Below are positions 43,155-52,524 of a stretch of 64,000 bases of DNA, one piece after another (positions within the stretch are counted from its first letter, which is position 1; each line of letters begins with the position of its first letter). Source of the DNA: Leucobacter celer subsp. astrifaciens (lineage in GTDB: Bacteria; Actinomycetota; Actinomycetes; Actinomycetales; Microbacteriaceae); the NCBI RefSeq assembly GCF_001273835.1, contig NZ_JHEI01000137.1, forward strand, positions 1 to 64,000. Reading direction: 5' to 3'. Under the pieces are notes generated by a model that saw nothing but the letters and a program-made list of their open reading frames with translations, was not told the origin of the DNA and made no database searches. Position numbers and translations under genes: made by a program.

Positions 43155-45656
43155 TCACCGCCTCAGTTCCTGCACCAGGCGCTCGCGTGCGCGGCCGTCG
43201 CGGTGCTCGAAGGCGCCATCGATACGGCGCCGGTACCGATCCGGAACGTGTTCGCTCAGCCGTACCGTCTCCTCGAGCGCGGCCGCCGCGGTTGATACCA
43301 CTGGCCCGAACCCCTCTTCGCGGAATGCGGCGGCCCGGCTCATCGGGCTGTCCGGGGCTCCGAGGTGATGGGACGGCGCAGTCTGCAGATACACCGTCGG
43401 TCGTCCGAGGTATGCGGCGTCGAGTGCGGCGGAGGCGGAGTAGTCGGTGAGAACGGTGGCGGCGGAGCCGAGGGCGGTCGCCTTTTCCGTGAGACTGGAG
43501 GCGACCTCGATGCCGGCTGCGGCGAAAAGGTCACGAGGGGCGCCGTCCGGCAGCAGGAGCACGACGCGGCGAGCCGCCGATCGCAGCTCCGGCATCTGCA
43601 GCACCGTACGCCATTCGGCGACGAAATCGGTCGCCCGCAGCTCGGCGAGCGCTTCGGCATCCAGCATCGCCGGGTGCTTGAGCGCGCGTGGCCAGCTCGG
43701 TGCGATCACGAGTGCGGACGGTTCGACGCGCGCCGCCTCGAGCAGGTCGTGGCGCGGCAGCCCGGTCAGGCGGACGCTGCGGGGCATCACGAGTGACGCG
43801 CCGTACCGGCCGCCCACCCGCTCCAGCTCGAGCGCTGAGGAGACCGGTACGAAGTCGGCCCGGGCCGTTGAGTCGTCGCGATAGGACAGGCGGTCGAGCT
43901 CGGCGTGCGGCAGCAGCGCGGTTCGCCAGGTGCGGCGCAGCCCCTGCCCGGGGAAGGGATCGAGTACGGAGCGATTGATGCGAGGGGCGAAGACCATCTG
44001 GGCGCGGCGCATCAGATCGAGGTGAACCGCGGAGCCCTCGGCGACCGTCTCGATGCCCGAGGCGCGCAGCGGTCCGACGTGCCGAGAACCCTCCGCCACG
44101 ACGAAACGAGCCTCGACATCGGGGAGGTGACGCGCGGTGTATTCGTGCAGTGCTTCGCACTGCGCGGGGTCGCTCTGCTCGTCGACGGAGAAGATCCAGA
44201 TCTGCTGCCGGCGGAGTCGGCTGAGGCCCGTGAGCAACGCGTTGCGCCTTCCGCTCGGAGCCGCGGGTGTCGTCGGGCTCCGCGTCGGCTTCGGGGGTTG
44301 TACCGCGATCGGGCTCTCGAGACCGCTCTGCTTCCGGATGTCAGCGGCGCCGAGCACAGTCCCGCCGAACTCGAGTGAGAACCCCGCATCGCAGACAAAC
44401 CGGGTCTGAGAGGCGGATGCGGACCGGTACACGAACACGTGCTGATAGACCCAGGTGCTGCCGAGGAACTCGATCGGGCGGCGCTTCTGGTCGATGATCT
44501 TGGCGGTGCTGTCGCGGGGACGCAGGCCGATGGGAGACACCGGCTGCGTCGAGTAGATCGCGACGCGGCGCGAACCCGACGCCGGATACCACAGCAGGTG
44601 TTCCACGGGGGAGGCCTCGATATCGCCGACCGCGGCGAGCCAGGCCATCCGGAACTCCAGCGGTACCGCGAAGATATCGAAGCCTCGGATCCGTTCGGCT
44701 CCAATCCTTGCGAGATTGTGCGCGAGTGCGTCTCTGATCCTCGCGAGTTCTCCCTCGCCCGCCAGATCGACCGGTGAGTCTCGGCGACGATTTCGTCTGA
44801 ACAGCATGAACACGAAGTACAGCAGGAGATTCCCCAGCCATGCGGGGCACTCCTCGCCCGCTCGGTCGAGGAGTCCCCGATGGGAGACTCCGAAGAGAGA
44901 GGCGTAGCGCGACATGTTGCCGCTCTGGGCGGAGACGATCGAGGATCCGTCCGCGCGACGCAGATACAGGTAGCGGGCACCCGGCACCAGTACATATCGG
45001 CTGTCGCTGCAGAGCAGGAAGTGGCCGATGAAGTCGGTATCGGACGATTGCAGGATCCGTTCGTCGAAACGCAGCCCGTGCATCTCGACCACCGAGCGCT
45101 TGAAGAATGCGACGCCGCCGAGGGTGTGGATCTTCCGAGGCTCGGCGTGCAGGTCGATCACGGAGTTCTCGGCGTCGACGTATCTGGCGTCGAGGGTGTG
45201 TCCGATCTCCTCGCCCGCCGGGGAGGTCAGGATCGCACGCGCCGCGAACATCGTCTCGTTCGGAAACGCTGCTCGCGCCCGCTCTACCTCGGACAGGTAG
45301 CCGGGATCGAGGCGATCATCCGGATCTGGGTGGCTGATCCATGCTCCGCGCGCCCACTCGAGTCCGGCGTTGCGGGCCGATGCGACGCCACCGTTGGGCT
45401 TCGAGAGGATGCGGACCGGGTAGTCGGTGGTGGCCATCCACGCGCGTACCGCGCCTTCTGAGTCTTCCGGACAGCCGTCGATCACGAAGATGAGCTCGTA
45501 GCCGGCGTGCTCGGCGGTCTGCTCCTCCAACGAGGCGAAGAAGGCGGGGAGATACTCGGCGACGCGATAGCATGCGATGATCAGACTCGTGTGAGGTGTC
45601 GTGCTGTCCCAGACGCTCGCCTCGCGGTTGGTGTGGGTCGAGACGGGACTATCCAC
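43155..45656 (-). CDS. GT2 glycosyltransferase fused to a TagF-like (CDP-glycerol phosphotransferase) domain
   Basis: An 833-residue, probably membrane-associated enzyme. The GT-A domain (about 22-240) has TSLIIACYRVAEYLP, FVIDGCPED, NGGVASARNAGLEWARGAW and the DPDD metal motif (111-114). The middle region (240-500) is of unknown function, shared with the 52525-54543 paralogue. The C-terminal part (about 540-833) is TagF/TarF-like, with a phosphate-binding TDYSASAALDAAYLGRPTVY segment where the S-S-x-x-x-D pattern is expected. Such enzymes build glycosylated polyol-phosphate wall polymers. The GTG start at 45656 overlaps the stop of the preceding 1683-residue gene by 8 nt, with AGGAG 7 nt before it. 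The open frame further upstream is unconserved and lies inside that gene. Confidence 0.85.
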   Translation of the reverse strand: MDSPVSTHTNREASVWDSTTPHTSLIIACYRVAEYLPAFFASLEEQTAEHAGYELIFVIDGCPEDSEGAVRAWMATTDYPVRILSKPNGGVASARNAGLEWARGAWISHPDPDDRLDPGYLSEVERARAAFPNETMFAARAILTSPAGEEIGHTLDARYVDAENSVIDLHAEPRKIHTLGGVAFFKRSVVEMHGLRFDERILQSSDTDFIGHFLLCSDSRYVLVPGARYLYLRRADGSSIVSAQSGNMSRYASLFGVSHRGLLDRAGEECPAWLGNLLLYFVFMLFRRNRRRDSPVDLAGEGELARIRDALAHNLARIGAERIRGFDIFAVPLEFRMAWLAAVGDIEASPVEHLLWYPASGSRRVAIYSTQPVSPIGLRPRDSTAKIIDQKRRPIEFLGSTWVYQHVFVYRSASASQTRFVCDAGFSLEFGGTVLGAADIRKQSGLESPIAVQPPKPTRSPTTPAAPSGRRNALLTGLSRLRRQQIWIFSVDEQSDPAQCEALHEYTARHLPDVEARFVVAEGSRHVGPLRASGIETVAEGSAVHLDLMRRAQMVFAPRINRSVLDPFPGQGLRRTWRTALLPHAELDRLSYRDDSTARADFVPVSSALELERVGGRYGASLVMPRSVRLTGLPRHDLLEAARVEPSALVIAPSWPRALKHPAMLDAEALAELRATDFVAEWRTVLQMPELRSAARRVVLLLPDGAPRDLFAAAGIEVASSLTEKATALGSAATVLTDYSASAALDAAYLGRPTVYLQTAPSHHLGAPDSPMSRAAAFREEGFGPVVSTAAAALEETVRLSEHVPDRYRRRIDGAFEHRDGRARERLVQELRR

Positions 45657-48600
45657 GGTGCGGCTCCTCACCCGGTCGGGGGTCGACTCCGCGTCCCACT
45701 CGATAGATGCGCTTCGCGTTCTGATGGTCGATCTGACCGAAGAACCGTTCGATGCGCTGCTCGTAGCGGGGAGCGATGGCGCAGTCGTGCTCCAGGTATT
45801 CGATGAGCACGGAGACCAGCTCTTCCTCGGTCGTGGCGACTTCGCCGAAGGCATCTCGCGTGTAGTCGAAGGAGTCCTCGCGGTAGTGGGGAGGGATCGA
45901 GTCCGGCTGGTAGTAGACGACGGGCTTGCGCATGTGCGCGAAATCGAATTGAACCCCGGAGTAGTCCGTGATCATCAGGTCGGCGGCGGTCAGCAGGTCT
46001 TCATAGCTGACATCGTCGGTGGCAGCGCGCACCGAGATCCGCTCATCGTTCGACGTGAAGTCGGCCAGTTGAGAGCTGGCATTGGGGTGCAGCAGAAAGA
46101 GGAGACGGTAGCCGTGCAGGTGCAGAGCTTCGCGCAGCCGCCGGTTGCGGATGAGGGAATCGAACACTCGGAAGTAGGCGGTGCGGCGGAAGGCCCGATG
46201 CTCATCGGCCTGCCGGTCGCCCTGCTGAGGGTTGTGCAGATAGGCTCGCCAGGTCGGCGCGAGCAGCAGCATGCGCTGCGGGTTCGACTTCAGCCCGTCG
46301 TAGCGCGCGAACCCCGTGACCTCGACCTGTTCCGGACGATAGCCGTAGGAGGGCGTCAGCAGGTTGTCGCGCTCGGTTTCGGAGACGACGCAGACGCGAT
46401 CGAAATCGGTATACCCGGCGTTGAGTACGTAATCGAGACGGTCGACGACGAGACCGTGATTGATGTAGACCAGTCGCGCATCGAAGAGGTCGCGGAAATG
46501 CTTCTGATCCTGCTGGAAGCCGAAGGTGTCCGTGGGCGACAGGCGCGTGGCGAAGACGACGTCGGCGTTGAGGTAGTGCAGCCGCTGCTCGTCGGTGCCG
46601 TACGGCAGATAACTCAGGCCCTTCTCGGTGAAGTGCTGCTCGAGAGAGGTGCCCCGGCCCAGCACATAGTGCTTCTCAATCCCGTCGTTCTGGTCGACGG
46701 CGAAGGCGAAGGCGTACTCCCCGTTGTCCCCGCCCTTCGCGATACGGTCGGCGTACATCCAGATGCGCTTGCGCGCGAAGCGTCGCCGAGTCAGGAAGTA
46801 CTTGATGCGGAGACGCGCAGCAGAGACCTGCACGGGGTCGTGGGAGCCCCGGAGGAAGCGCTGCCTGCGCAACTCGGCTGCGATCAGTCGTCGCCGAGAA
46901 TACGGGGCGACTTCGATCCTGCGGTAGGCCGGGGTGAGGATCACCGCTCCGCGGATCGCCCAGTATGCGCCTCGCTGATAGCTGAGCCTCGCGGTCGCGC
47001 GAGCGAAGTACAGGCGTAGCGGTACCGAGGACCCCTCTCGCTCGTAGCAGAACTCCAGCCGATCACCGAGCTGCGACAGCGGGATATCGACGTCGAAGGT
47101 GCGCCCGCGGTTGAGCACGCGGCCGTGCAGCAGCACATCGGCGAATCGCCCCAGATCGGGCAGGGGGAGCACCTGCTCACCGGTTCGCAGCACGAGAGAA
47201 TACCCCGGGTAGTCGAAGACCAGGGGCAGCCGGCCCCGTACCGTGAGGGTGCCGTTCCGTACGTGCATGGCGTCGATCGTGACGCGCACGCTGCTCGGTC
47301 GCTCGAGCTCGATGCCGTTGAACGTGGTGACAGGCCCGTCATCGTCGGCGCCCTGCACGGGTGCGAAGGCCTGCTGATGCTTCAGACGGAGCAGATGCTT
47401 GCGCAGCGCCGGAGAGGAGATGCGGCTCTGGGGGCGCGGAGCCCAGACACGAGCATCGGCGACGTCGCCGAGGGCGCGGCCCAACAAACGGGAGTAAGAG
47501 GAGTACGCCTCGTCGGACAGGGTGAGCTTCTGGCCAGGGCCGCTGTTGAGCCGCAGGCGTACCGCCAGCAGGTGGACGAACACCTCCTGCAGATACTCGT
47601 TCGCCGGACCGAGATCGCGGGAGTCCTGCAGCAGGTGCGCCCATTCCCGAACGAAATCCGTATACCAGTCGATCGTGAGCGCCTCGGGCGCTTCGTCCGC
47701 ACGATCCTCGTGAGTCTCGGGCGAATGGACCCCGCCGAGTACGCCGTAGCCGCCGGTGATGGACACTGCCGCAGCAAAGGAGAGGGTCCGGATACCGCAG
47801 TCGGCATGGCGGCGGGCAACGGCGGCGAGCACGTCGGCGCGTACGAGATTGGCGGTGGCACCCGTCCAGAGCGGGGCGCCGCTGCTCGCGATGACCGTCC
47901 GCAGCCCGTTGAGTTCGCCGTTGAGCCGATACTCGTAGGCGGCCTCGGTGAAGACGTGCAAGTCCTCGCCGCTGGCGGTGTCGAAAGCGTCGAATGCCGT
48001 GGGCTCGAATCGTGTGCCCGCCGGCACGAGGCAGACGCGGTCGGATGCGGACAGCCCATCGAGGGCCCCGAGGCTGAGCACGTCTCCCAGGCGCTCCCCG
48101 CGGAGCCGCCGGATGTCGTTGCCGACTGCGCTGCGGAGCTCTCGGATCGACTGTTCGGTGGCCTTCAGCTGAGTCGGATCATCCGATCCGAGGATCAGGA
48201 AGCGGATCCCCGGATCGGACGACTGCTGCGGGAACGGATCCTCGGCGACGCGCGCGACGTAGGACGGGTCGAGTGCGATCGAGGAGAGGATCTCGCGCGA
48301 GGCTAGAGGGGGATAACGCAGCACTCGCGCCTGCTGAGCGGTCTCGAGGCCGTGGGGGAGGAGGAGACGCACATCGGTGCGGCGGCAGCGACGGATCCAT
48401 GACTCCGCTGCGAGCAGGCGCTGCCCGAACAGGTCGGGGAGCAGGATATCCACGCGCCGCAGGAACTCGCCGCGGTCGCAGTCCTCTTGACGCAGCACGC
48501 GGATCTGCCGGAGGGCCGGGTCCACCGCATCGGGCGCATCGAGCAGCCCGGCCTCATCGTAGAAGACGGTCTCGGCGACATCCTCCTGAGGCAGCATCTC

Positions 48601-50700
48601 GAGTACGCGCTCGAAATCCCATCGAGCGCGATCGGCGCGGGCGGGCAGCGGGACGCCGATCACCGGGCGGGCGGGCGGAGCCGCCTGCGTCGCGCTCGTG
48701 TTCTCGGCGCCGTCCAGCAGCTCTGCGGTGCTCCCGCGTGCGCGCAGGTGGGACAGCAGCGAGTGCGATGAGACGCGCCAGGTGGGGCGTACCCCGAAGC
48801 GCTCGCGCACCCGGTCCTCGCACCACCCGATCGGTGGCAGTGCCGGTGAGTCCGTGCGCCGCAGGAACTCGTCGAGCACGATCTCGACGTGCTCCGCGGT
48901 CACACCGAGTTCGCCGGAGTGGGGGAGCGCCCAGAGGAACTCGGGGTTGTCGAAGATCAGCGTGCCCACGCTCGTCGCATCCGCCCAGTTCATCCAGGCC
49001 GCGCGGCCTTGCTCGACGCTCTCCGTCAGCTCCGCGGTGATCGCGGCGCGGCTCATCGAGCTGAACCGAGGACGCATGCCGTTGAGCAGGCCGATAGGGC
49101 CTGGGGCGTCGCCGGCGAGCTCGCGTATGACCGATGGTGCGTCGCGGAGCGCGGCCAGGTTGTTGTTCCAGTCCGAGACCACAGCGGCTGCGAGGTGCTG
49201 ACGGGGCGGCTCTCCGCGCATCCCGGGCGAAGACCAGCTGATGGCCGGACGCGCGTCGTTCAGATCCCACTGAGGTTCGGGCTGCGCGGCGATCCGACGA
49301 TGGGCCGCACGGAACTGGCGCAGATAGCTCAAGCGGTTGCCCGACATCCAGTCGGGGCGGAAGTCCGAGCGGGAGAGCGAGCCGAGTGTCAGCTGCACCA
49401 GGCTGAGCGGCTCGGGTCTCTCGATGATCGCTTCGGCACCGAATGCGCCGATCAAGCGCTCTGCGAACTCCGAATCGGCGCCCTTGCGCACCGCGTCGAA
49501 GCGGCCCAGGCGGTTCAGCACCGGAACCCTGCGGAACAGCAGGGAAGAGGCATTGACGCGGTGCGGAAGGTAACCGAAATAGGTGAGCCTGCCATCCGTC
49601 AGCACGCGCTGGGCCCGAGACACCGAAGCGACCCGGGTGGGGTCATTGAGCAGCGGCAGCACCTGCAATTCGATGCGCTTCGGGTGCGAAAGGTCGTCGG
49701 CGTCCTGGAACGTGACGAAGTCTCCGCGGGCTGCGCGCAGACCGGCGTTCCTCGCCCGGTAAGCTCCGCCGTTCTGCTCCATGCGGATCACGCGCACGCG
49801 GGCGTCCGAGGCGGTGGCGGCCTCGAGGAACTCTTGACCGGAAGGTGAGCAGTCGTCCATGATCAGCACTTCGAGGTTCGACCAGGACTGTCGCGTGAGC
49901 GATGAGACGGTGTGGAGAAAACTCGCCTCGGGAGCATAGGTGGGAACGATGACGGTGACGAGCGGCTGCTCGTCGAGAGGGATCTCGGCGAGTGCGACCT
50001 CGGGGGCCTCGATCGCCGCGAAGACCTGTTCGAGGTCGCGAAGACGCGCGGGGTGCAACTCGTACGGCGGCAGCCCGTGTTCGGTGAACGGTGCGTTGAA
50101 AGCGCTCCACCAGAGGCTGAACTGATCCGGGATCCCCTCCGACCCGTCAGCACTGCGGTGCAGACCCCACTCCGCCGGCGTTTGCGGACGAAGGAAGTCG
50201 GTCTCGCCGGCCCAAGCCACTCCCGGCGGGAGGAACGGCAGCTTGACGAGCTCCTGGAAGAGCGCATGGGAGTCGGTGATGGCTGCGATCTGGGCGGCCA
50301 GACGCAGAGGGTGCACGGCTGCTTGCGTCCACAGCTTCGACTCGCCGGTCAGCGCCTGCAGCACGGTCGCGGCTGCATCGAAGTGCCGGGGGCTCGGATC
50401 GAGCACGCACGCCAGCAGCGCCGCGCAGGCGAGGTGAGGGGCGTTCCAGCGCAGCAACTGCTCGCGGGATCCGTCGGACTCGATCTTCTCGAGTGCCCCC
50501 CGCCAGCCGAGGGTGCCGCCGGTGGCGCGTGCGACGAGGTACTCGAGCACGTCGTACGAACGAAGCCGTCCGCCCAGCGAGAGCATCCGCCAGGGCTCGA
50601 GACGGTTGACATGCAGGAACTCGGCCGGGGTGAGCTCGCGGAGTGCTCCAGAGGCAGGCGTTCCGGTCGGGTCCATCGGTGCGTTCGCGTGAGGCGGCAT
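45649..50700 (-). CDS. 1683-residue GT2-TagF multidomain wall-polymer transferase
   Basis: The largest protein here, presumed cytosolic face of the membrane. Residues 1-240 are a helical head of unknown function. A GT-A domain follows (247-430: LVTVIVPTYAPEASFLHTVS, NGGAYRARNAGLRAARGDF, metal motif DADD at 333-336). A central region of roughly 800 residues has no recognisable motif. The C-terminal TagF-like domain (about 1290-1660) has VYINHGLVVDRLDYV in place of the usual T-W-H-G, FLLHPNAS, and the strong ITDYSGVQFDFAHMRKPVVY. The frame is open to 52701 through two other genes by chance, and 50700 is taken as start because conserved-looking sequence begins there. No clear ribosome site is visible, and 50676 is an alternative. 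It is third in the operon headed by the UDP-sugar dehydrogenase. Confidence 0.83.
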   Translation of the reverse strand: MPPHANAPMDPTGTPASGALRELTPAEFLHVNRLEPWRMLSLGGRLRSYDVLEYLVARATGGTLGWRGALEKIESDGSREQLLRWNAPHLACAALLACVLDPSPRHFDAAATVLQALTGESKLWTQAAVHPLRLAAQIAAITDSHALFQELVKLPFLPPGVAWAGETDFLRPQTPAEWGLHRSADGSEGIPDQFSLWWSAFNAPFTEHGLPPYELHPARLRDLEQVFAAIEAPEVALAEIPLDEQPLVTVIVPTYAPEASFLHTVSSLTRQSWSNLEVLIMDDCSPSGQEFLEAATASDARVRVIRMEQNGGAYRARNAGLRAARGDFVTFQDADDLSHPKRIELQVLPLLNDPTRVASVSRAQRVLTDGRLTYFGYLPHRVNASSLLFRRVPVLNRLGRFDAVRKGADSEFAERLIGAFGAEAIIERPEPLSLVQLTLGSLSRSDFRPDWMSGNRLSYLRQFRAAHRRIAAQPEPQWDLNDARPAISWSSPGMRGEPPRQHLAAAVVSDWNNNLAALRDAPSVIRELAGDAPGPIGLLNGMRPRFSSMSRAAITAELTESVEQGRAAWMNWADATSVGTLIFDNPEFLWALPHSGELGVTAEHVEIVLDEFLRRTDSPALPPIGWCEDRVRERFGVRPTWRVSSHSLLSHLRARGSTAELLDGAENTSATQAAPPARPVIGVPLPARADRARWDFERVLEMLPQEDVAETVFYDEAGLLDAPDAVDPALRQIRVLRQEDCDRGEFLRRVDILLPDLFGQRLLAAESWIRRCRRTDVRLLLPHGLETAQQARVLRYPPLASREILSSIALDPSYVARVAEDPFPQQSSDPGIRFLILGSDDPTQLKATEQSIRELRSAVGNDIRRLRGERLGDVLSLGALDGLSASDRVCLVPAGTRFEPTAFDAFDTASGEDLHVFTEAAYEYRLNGELNGLRTVIASSGAPLWTGATANLVRADVLAAVARRHADCGIRTLSFAAAVSITGGYGVLGGVHSPETHEDRADEAPEALTIDWYTDFVREWAHLLQDSRDLGPANEYLQEVFVHLLAVRLRLNSGPGQKLTLSDEAYSSYSRLLGRALGDVADARVWAPRPQSRISSPALRKHLLRLKHQQAFAPVQGADDDGPVTTFNGIELERPSSVRVTIDAMHVRNGTLTVRGRLPLVFDYPGYSLVLRTGEQVLPLPDLGRFADVLLHGRVLNRGRTFDVDIPLSQLGDRLEFCYEREGSSVPLRLYFARATARLSYQRGAYWAIRGAVILTPAYRRIEVAPYSRRRLIAAELRRQRFLRGSHDPVQVSAARLRIKYFLTRRRFARKRIWMYADRIAKGGDNGEYAFAFAVDQNDGIEKHYVLGRGTSLEQHFTEKGLSYLPYGTDEQRLHYLNADVVFATRLSPTDTFGFQQDQKHFRDLFDARLVYINHGLVVDRLDYVLNAGYTDFDRVCVVSETERDNLLTPSYGYRPEQVEVTGFARYDGLKSNPQRMLLLAPTWRAYLHNPQQGDRQADEHRAFRRTAYFRVFDSLIRNRRLREALHLHGYRLLFLLHPNASSQLADFTSNDERISVRAATDDVSYEDLLTAADLMITDYSGVQFDFAHMRKPVVYYQPDSIPPHYREDSFDYTRDAFGEVATTEEELVSVLIEYLEHDCAIAPRYEQRIERFFGQIDHQNAKRIYRVGRGVDPRPGEEPHRG

Positions 50701-50711
50701 GGATGCGCCGG

Positions 50712-51101
50712 CTACTGCTCCGCCGGGGAGTCCGAGGCGACCGGGGTTCTCCGGTCGTGCTGGGCGTTCTCGAACGCCAGGCGCGCGGCGATCCGCTCGG
50801 GGAGATGCTGCTCGATGCGGTCGAGTCGAGCGGTGACATCGGTCAACTCGCGCTGTACCGCCTCGCTGGTCGCGGTCGTATCGGTGTCGATCCCGCCCCG
50901 GAGAGAATCGCGCAGCTGATACACCGCGGTGAGGGTCTTCCGCAGGAACACGAGGACCACAAGACTGCAGACGGCAGGCACTACGAGCAGCGCGAGCAGT
51001 GCGATGCGCAGCGGGGCGAAGAGGCAGACGGCCGCGGTGGCGAGCACGCAGGCGCCGAGCACGACGATCGCGATGAGCTGGCGTTGAGAGGAGAGGCGCA
51101 T
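50712..51101 (-). CDS. Small membrane protein with coiled-coil tail, unknown function
   Basis: A 129-residue protein. Two transmembrane helices (about 9-28 and 32-53) form a hairpin, followed by a polar tail whose residues 60-105 have heptad-like spacing (QRELTDVTARLDRIEQHLPERIAARL), a probable coiled coil. No family is recognised. It lies between the UDP-sugar dehydrogenase (57 nt upstream) and the giant GT2-TagF gene (12 nt downstream) on the same strand. A membrane anchor or length-control partner for the transferase is a reasonable guess, no more. Confidence 0.72.
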   Translation of the reverse strand: MRLSSQRQLIAIVVLGACVLATAAVCLFAPLRIALLALLVVPAVCSLVVLVFLRKTLTAVYQLRDSLRGGIDTDTTATSEAVQRELTDVTARLDRIEQHLPERIAARLAFENAQHDRRTPVASDSPAEQ

Positions 51102-51158
51102 GATCCTTCTTTTGCGGTTCTGTTCGGCCCGGGATGCCCGACGTGCGGGCCGCGGTCA

Positions 51159-52430
51159 CTAGAGCCGGTGGATATTGCTTCCCTGCACGCTGTTGCGGGT
51201 GTCGAACACCGGGAGCGGCGCATCGACGAGCAGCGACAGGTCGATGTCGGAGTGATCGGTGACCACGATCACCACGTCGGCCTCGGCGAGTGTGTCGGGG
51301 GTCAGCTCGACGCGCTCGGCCCCCGCCGGCCAGCGATGATCCTCGACGTGGCTGTCGACGCCGAGCACGCGCGCGCCGTACTGGCCCAGCAGCTCGATGA
51401 TCCGCAGCGCAGGCGATTCGCGGGAGTCGCCGGAGTCCTTCTTGTAGGCCACGCCCACCAGCAGCACGTTCGATCCCTTGAGCGCCTTGCCCTCGTCGTT
51501 GAGCAGGTGCATCGTGCGCTGCACCACGTGGTCGGGCATGTGCTCGTTGACGTCGTTCGCCAGCTCGACGAAGCGGAAGTTGCGGCCGAGCTCGGTGCGC
51601 ACCTTCCACGAGAGGTAGCTCGGATCGATCGGCAGGCAGTGACCCCCGACACCGGGGCCCGGAGTGAACTTCATGTAGCCGAAGGGCTTGGTAGCCGCAG
51701 CGTCGATGGCCTCCCAGACGTTGACCCCCAGCTCGTGCGCGAACACGGCGAGCTCGTTGACGAGGGCGATGTTGACATGCCGGAAGGTGTTCTCGAGCAG
51801 CTTGGCCATCTCGGCCTCGCGCGGGGTGCTCACCGGCACCGTCCGGTCGACGAGGTCGGAGAAGAGCTGGTCGACCCGCTTCAGGGAGGCCTCGTCGATA
51901 CCCGAGACGATCTTCGGGGTGGTCTTGAAGCTGAATTTCTGGTTGCCCGGATCGATGCGCTCCGGGCTGTACCCCACGTGGAAATCGCTGCCGGCGGTGA
52001 GGCCCGAGCCCTGCTCGAGAATCGGGATCAGCAGCTCCTGCGTGGTGCCGGGGTAGGTGGTCGACTCGAGCACCACCGTCGCGCCAGGGGTGATGTGCGG
52101 GGCCAGCGAGGCGCCCGAACTCTCGATGAAGCTCAGGTCGGGCAGCGAGTCCTTGAGCGGGGTGGGCACGGTGATCACCGCGTAGTCGAATCCAGCCGCC
52201 TCGTCGTAGCTGTTCGTGGCGCGGTACCGCCCCGAGTCGCGCGCGGCGGTGAGCGCGTCGTTCGAGATGTCCTCGACGTACGACTCTCCCCGGTTCAGCG
52301 CATCGATGCGGCGCTGATCGAAATCGATGCCGATGACGTCGTAGCCGGCCTCGACCGCCCTGACGGCGAGCGGAAGGCCTACGTAGCCCTGGCCGATGAC
52401 GATGAGCTTGGGTGCAGCTGAACTGTTCAC
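51159..52430 (-). CDS. UDP-N-acetylhexosamine / nucleotide-sugar dehydrogenase (WecC/WbpA-like)
   Basis: A 423-residue cytosolic NAD-dependent dehydrogenase that oxidises C6 of a UDP-sugar (UDP-ManNAc, UDP-GlcNAc or UDP-Glc) to the uronic acid. The Rossmann start is VIGQGYVGLPLAVRAVEAGY. LESTTYPGTTQELLIP and GYSPERIDPGN are family signatures, and GPGVGGHCLPIDPSYLSWK holds the catalytic cysteine. The pattern P-G-V-G-G-H-C-L-P-I-D-P favours the WbpA/WecC branch over glucose dehydrogenases. GTG codons at 52436 and 52430 are both possible; the second is preferred because a TAGAAT -10 (52442-52437) ends 6 nt before it. As operon head it points to an acidic, teichuronic-like sugar in the polymer. 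Confidence 0.93.
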   Translation of the reverse strand: MNSSAAPKLIVIGQGYVGLPLAVRAVEAGYDVIGIDFDQRRIDALNRGESYVEDISNDALTAARDSGRYRATNSYDEAAGFDYAVITVPTPLKDSLPDLSFIESSGASLAPHITPGATVVLESTTYPGTTQELLIPILEQGSGLTAGSDFHVGYSPERIDPGNQKFSFKTTPKIVSGIDEASLKRVDQLFSDLVDRTVPVSTPREAEMAKLLENTFRHVNIALVNELAVFAHELGVNVWEAIDAAATKPFGYMKFTPGPGVGGHCLPIDPSYLSWKVRTELGRNFRFVELANDVNEHMPDHVVQRTMHLLNDEGKALKGSNVLLVGVAYKKDSGDSRESPALRIIELLGQYGARVLGVDSHVEDHRWPAGAERVELTPDTLAEADVVIVVTDHSDIDLSLLVDAPLPVFDTRNSVQGSNIHRL

Positions 52431-52436
52431 CAGCAC

Positions 52437-52442
52437 ATTCTA
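52437..52442 (-). promoter_or_regulatory. Leaderless-type -10 box of the dehydrogenase operon
   Basis: TAGAAT on the minus strand, 6 nt before GTG 52430. The plus-strand gene at 52525 has its own TAGATT at 52488-52493, so the 94-bp gap is a compact divergent promoter. Confidence 0.5.
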
Positions 52443-52524
52443 AACTGGAACACCTGTGTTGACGAACTTGCCGGAGCGCCCCGGTGGTAGATTGTGGGCT
52501 TGAAGTCACGGGTATCGGGGGCAT

